DNA of 64,000 nucleotides from an uncultured Planktomarina sp. (GTDB lineage Bacteria > Pseudomonadota > Alphaproteobacteria > Rhodobacterales > Rhodobacteraceae). Position numbers and translations under genes: made by a program. Positions 63,970-64,000 of this stretch are shown here, one piece after another (within the stretch, counting starts at the first letter, position 1; each line of letters starts with the position of its first letter). The notes beneath the pieces are model-generated. The model made no database searches. It was given only the letters and a program-made list of their open reading frames with translations, and was not told where the DNA came from. The DNA lies in contig CAJJBZ010000016.1 in NCBI GenBank assembly GCA_905182535.1, positions 62,001 to 126,000 on the forward strand, in the 5' to 3' direction.

Positions 63970-64000
63970 CTATCGATCCAGCACAAGGATTTTACCGTCA
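63970..64000 (-). CDS. 3' end of an upstream gene, possibly the reductase subunit of the N-demethylase
   Basis: The window edge contains the last codons of a minus-strand gene, encoding DGKILVLDR and TAG at 63970-63972, followed by AGGAG and the DUF3445 start. The ending LVLD resembles the C-terminus of PDR/VanB-type ferredoxin reductases, which accompany DmmD. Nine residues are too few to decide. Confidence 0.3.
   Translation of the reverse strand, partial: DGKILVLDR

Noticed and set aside
1-64000. CRISPR array, insertion sequence, prophage, toxin-antitoxin or defence island
   Set aside because: No spaced direct repeats, transposase, integrase or phage genes, and no known defence domains were seen; gene content is ordinary core and catabolic.

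Overview
The window reads as chromosomal DNA of an alphaproteobacterium of the Rhodobacterales, most likely the marine Roseobacter group. The evidence is gene content and order: ctaC-ctaB-small ORF-ctaG-ctaE-surf1-thrC-M16 protease with tldD divergent from ctaC, gatC-gatA without gatB, a SoxB-SoxD-SoxA-SoxG sarcosine oxidase operon, an AraC/GlxA regulator, a PuuE-UraD fusion, and a membrane urate oxidase with a C-terminal cytochrome c domain. Base composition is moderate, with AT-rich spacers. I saw no tRNA or rRNA gene, CRISPR array, insertion sequence, prophage or recognisable defence system.

Layout. 1-780: polyamine-type ABC ATPase cut by the window edge. 1.3-7.2 kb: flavin reductase, yebC, a DMT exporter, ymdB, fau, mgtE. 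7.2-10.8 kb: guanine deaminase facing an 8-oxoguanine-deaminase-like gene and a HisN-type phosphatase. 11-18.3 kb: quinone oxidoreductase, BI-1 protein, rpmG, the RNase P RNA gene rnpB, a cell-wall amidase, a lipoprotein, gatA/gatC, tadA, rluB. 18.3-20.8 kb: modABC molybdate transporter. 20.9-31 kb: Nudix, DUF1178, lysC, ptsP, GNAT, flavin reductase, SulP, mtnP, YdcF, apt, GNAT. 31-38 kb: M16 protease, thrC and cytochrome oxidase genes. 38-42.5 kb: tldD and topA. 42.5-47.2 kb: inositol operon (iolD, iolC, iolB, aldolase) behind a perfect LacI-type palindrome. 47.2-51.2 kb: urate to ureidoglycine pathway. 51.3-64 kb: quaternary-amine ABC transporter, sarcosine oxidase operon, two regulators and a DUF3445 N-demethylase subunit; together this looks like a methylated-amine (betaine, sarcosine, perhaps dimethylamine) island.

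The most striking feature is a set of lesions in otherwise well-conserved genes: single- or double-base frame breaks in gatA (two), iolC (two), the 8-oxoguanine-deaminase gene, uraH, puuE-uraD and soxA, and an in-frame TGA in tadA. Most breaks lie in short base runs, and gatA and tadA are normally essential. I therefore think most are sequencing or assembly errors rather than biology, and I annotate those genes as full-length with a frame break. I found no convincing undescribed system. The items most worth checking are the tadA stop, the operator-like palindromes, a SoxD that lacks its usual zinc cysteines, and the non-AUG start of the YdcF gene.
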